Part shown: positions 37,091 through 37,103 of the stretch, piece by piece | How positions within the stretch are numbered: the stretch's first letter is position 1 | Layout: every line of letters begins with the position of its first letter | From: Actinomycetota bacterium | Lineage (GTDB): Bacteria; Actinomycetota; Acidimicrobiia; Acidimicrobiales; MedAcidi-G1 | DNA length: 37,103 bases | Assembly (NCBI GenBank): GCA_014381945.1 | Contig: JACNKQ010000052.1 | Span: 1-37,103, forward strand | Direction: 5' to 3' | The notes under the pieces: model-generated | Databases searched by the model: none | Told to the model about the DNA's origin: nothing | Seen by the model: the letters and a program-made list of their open reading frames with translations, nothing else | Position numbers and translations under genes: made by a program

Positions 37091-37103
37091 GCTCGTTCTC
37101 AAT

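Overview
This 37.1 kb window is uniformly GC-rich and almost completely coding. It looks like a chromosomal segment of a high-GC actinobacterium, most plausibly a deep-branching one such as Acidimicrobiia. The evidence is a WhiB protein, an orphan GlnR-type regulator, a long topoisomerase I with actinobacterial C-terminal repeats, the actinobacterial HAD-IB/Ssd/tad gene cluster, and many start codons placed 6-7 nt after a -10-like hexamer, as expected for leaderless mRNAs. The class-level placement is inference. No phage, insertion sequence, CRISPR array or large gene desert is visible, and the longest non-coding gap is about 207 bp.

Layout. 1-5012: the 5' part of sucC, a small membrane-anchored protein, an AlaX-type tRNA editing protein, an acyltransferase-3 membrane protein carrying an ankyrin block, a cupredoxin lipoprotein and a short-chain dehydrogenase. 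4991-12684 (minus): holB, tmk, an MFS transporter, topA and nhaA. 12756-17626 (minus): a tad (Flp pilus) operon that runs cpaE-like, tadA, tadB, tadC, flp, tadE, and is followed by a STAS antagonist and an RsbW-like kinase. 17791-19842: a HAD-IB phosphatase, a 24-residue membrane peptide, tRNA-Sec and a sigma-70 factor. 20050-25114: a nitrogen/NAD block with nadE, GSII and a type I glutamine synthetase on opposite strands, and glnR. 25111-30348: a small membrane protein, RidA, a condensed xanthine-dehydrogenase-like protein, a thioredoxin-like lipoprotein, an A-type Fe-S carrier, an Mrp ATPase and FxsA. 30417-33430: selA and selB. 33486-36974: WhiB, an NfeD-type membrane protein, a second STAS protein, a receiver domain, tRNA-Pro(CGG) and a methyltransferase.

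How they fit together. selA, selB and tRNA-Sec give three of the four bacterial selenocysteine genes; selD and any selenoprotein must lie elsewhere. The two glutamine synthetases, their GlnR-like regulator and an 11-bp-period direct repeat in the shared promoter form a nitrogen-control unit. The order tad cluster, topA, holB resembles the Mycobacterium tuberculosis Rv3661-Rv3644c neighbourhood as I recall it, so this backbone is probably ancient and vertical.

Most unusual items: (1) topA appears to carry an in-frame insertion of about 130 residues resembling the 2B subdomain of UvrD/PcrA helicases, sitting between its C-terminal repeats; (2) an ankyrin block lies inside the acyltransferase; (3) leaderless-type promoters recur, and one appears to start transcription at nucleotide 1 of tRNA-Sec; (4) short tandem repeats sit exactly at gene junctions (rsbW start, whiB end, holB start).
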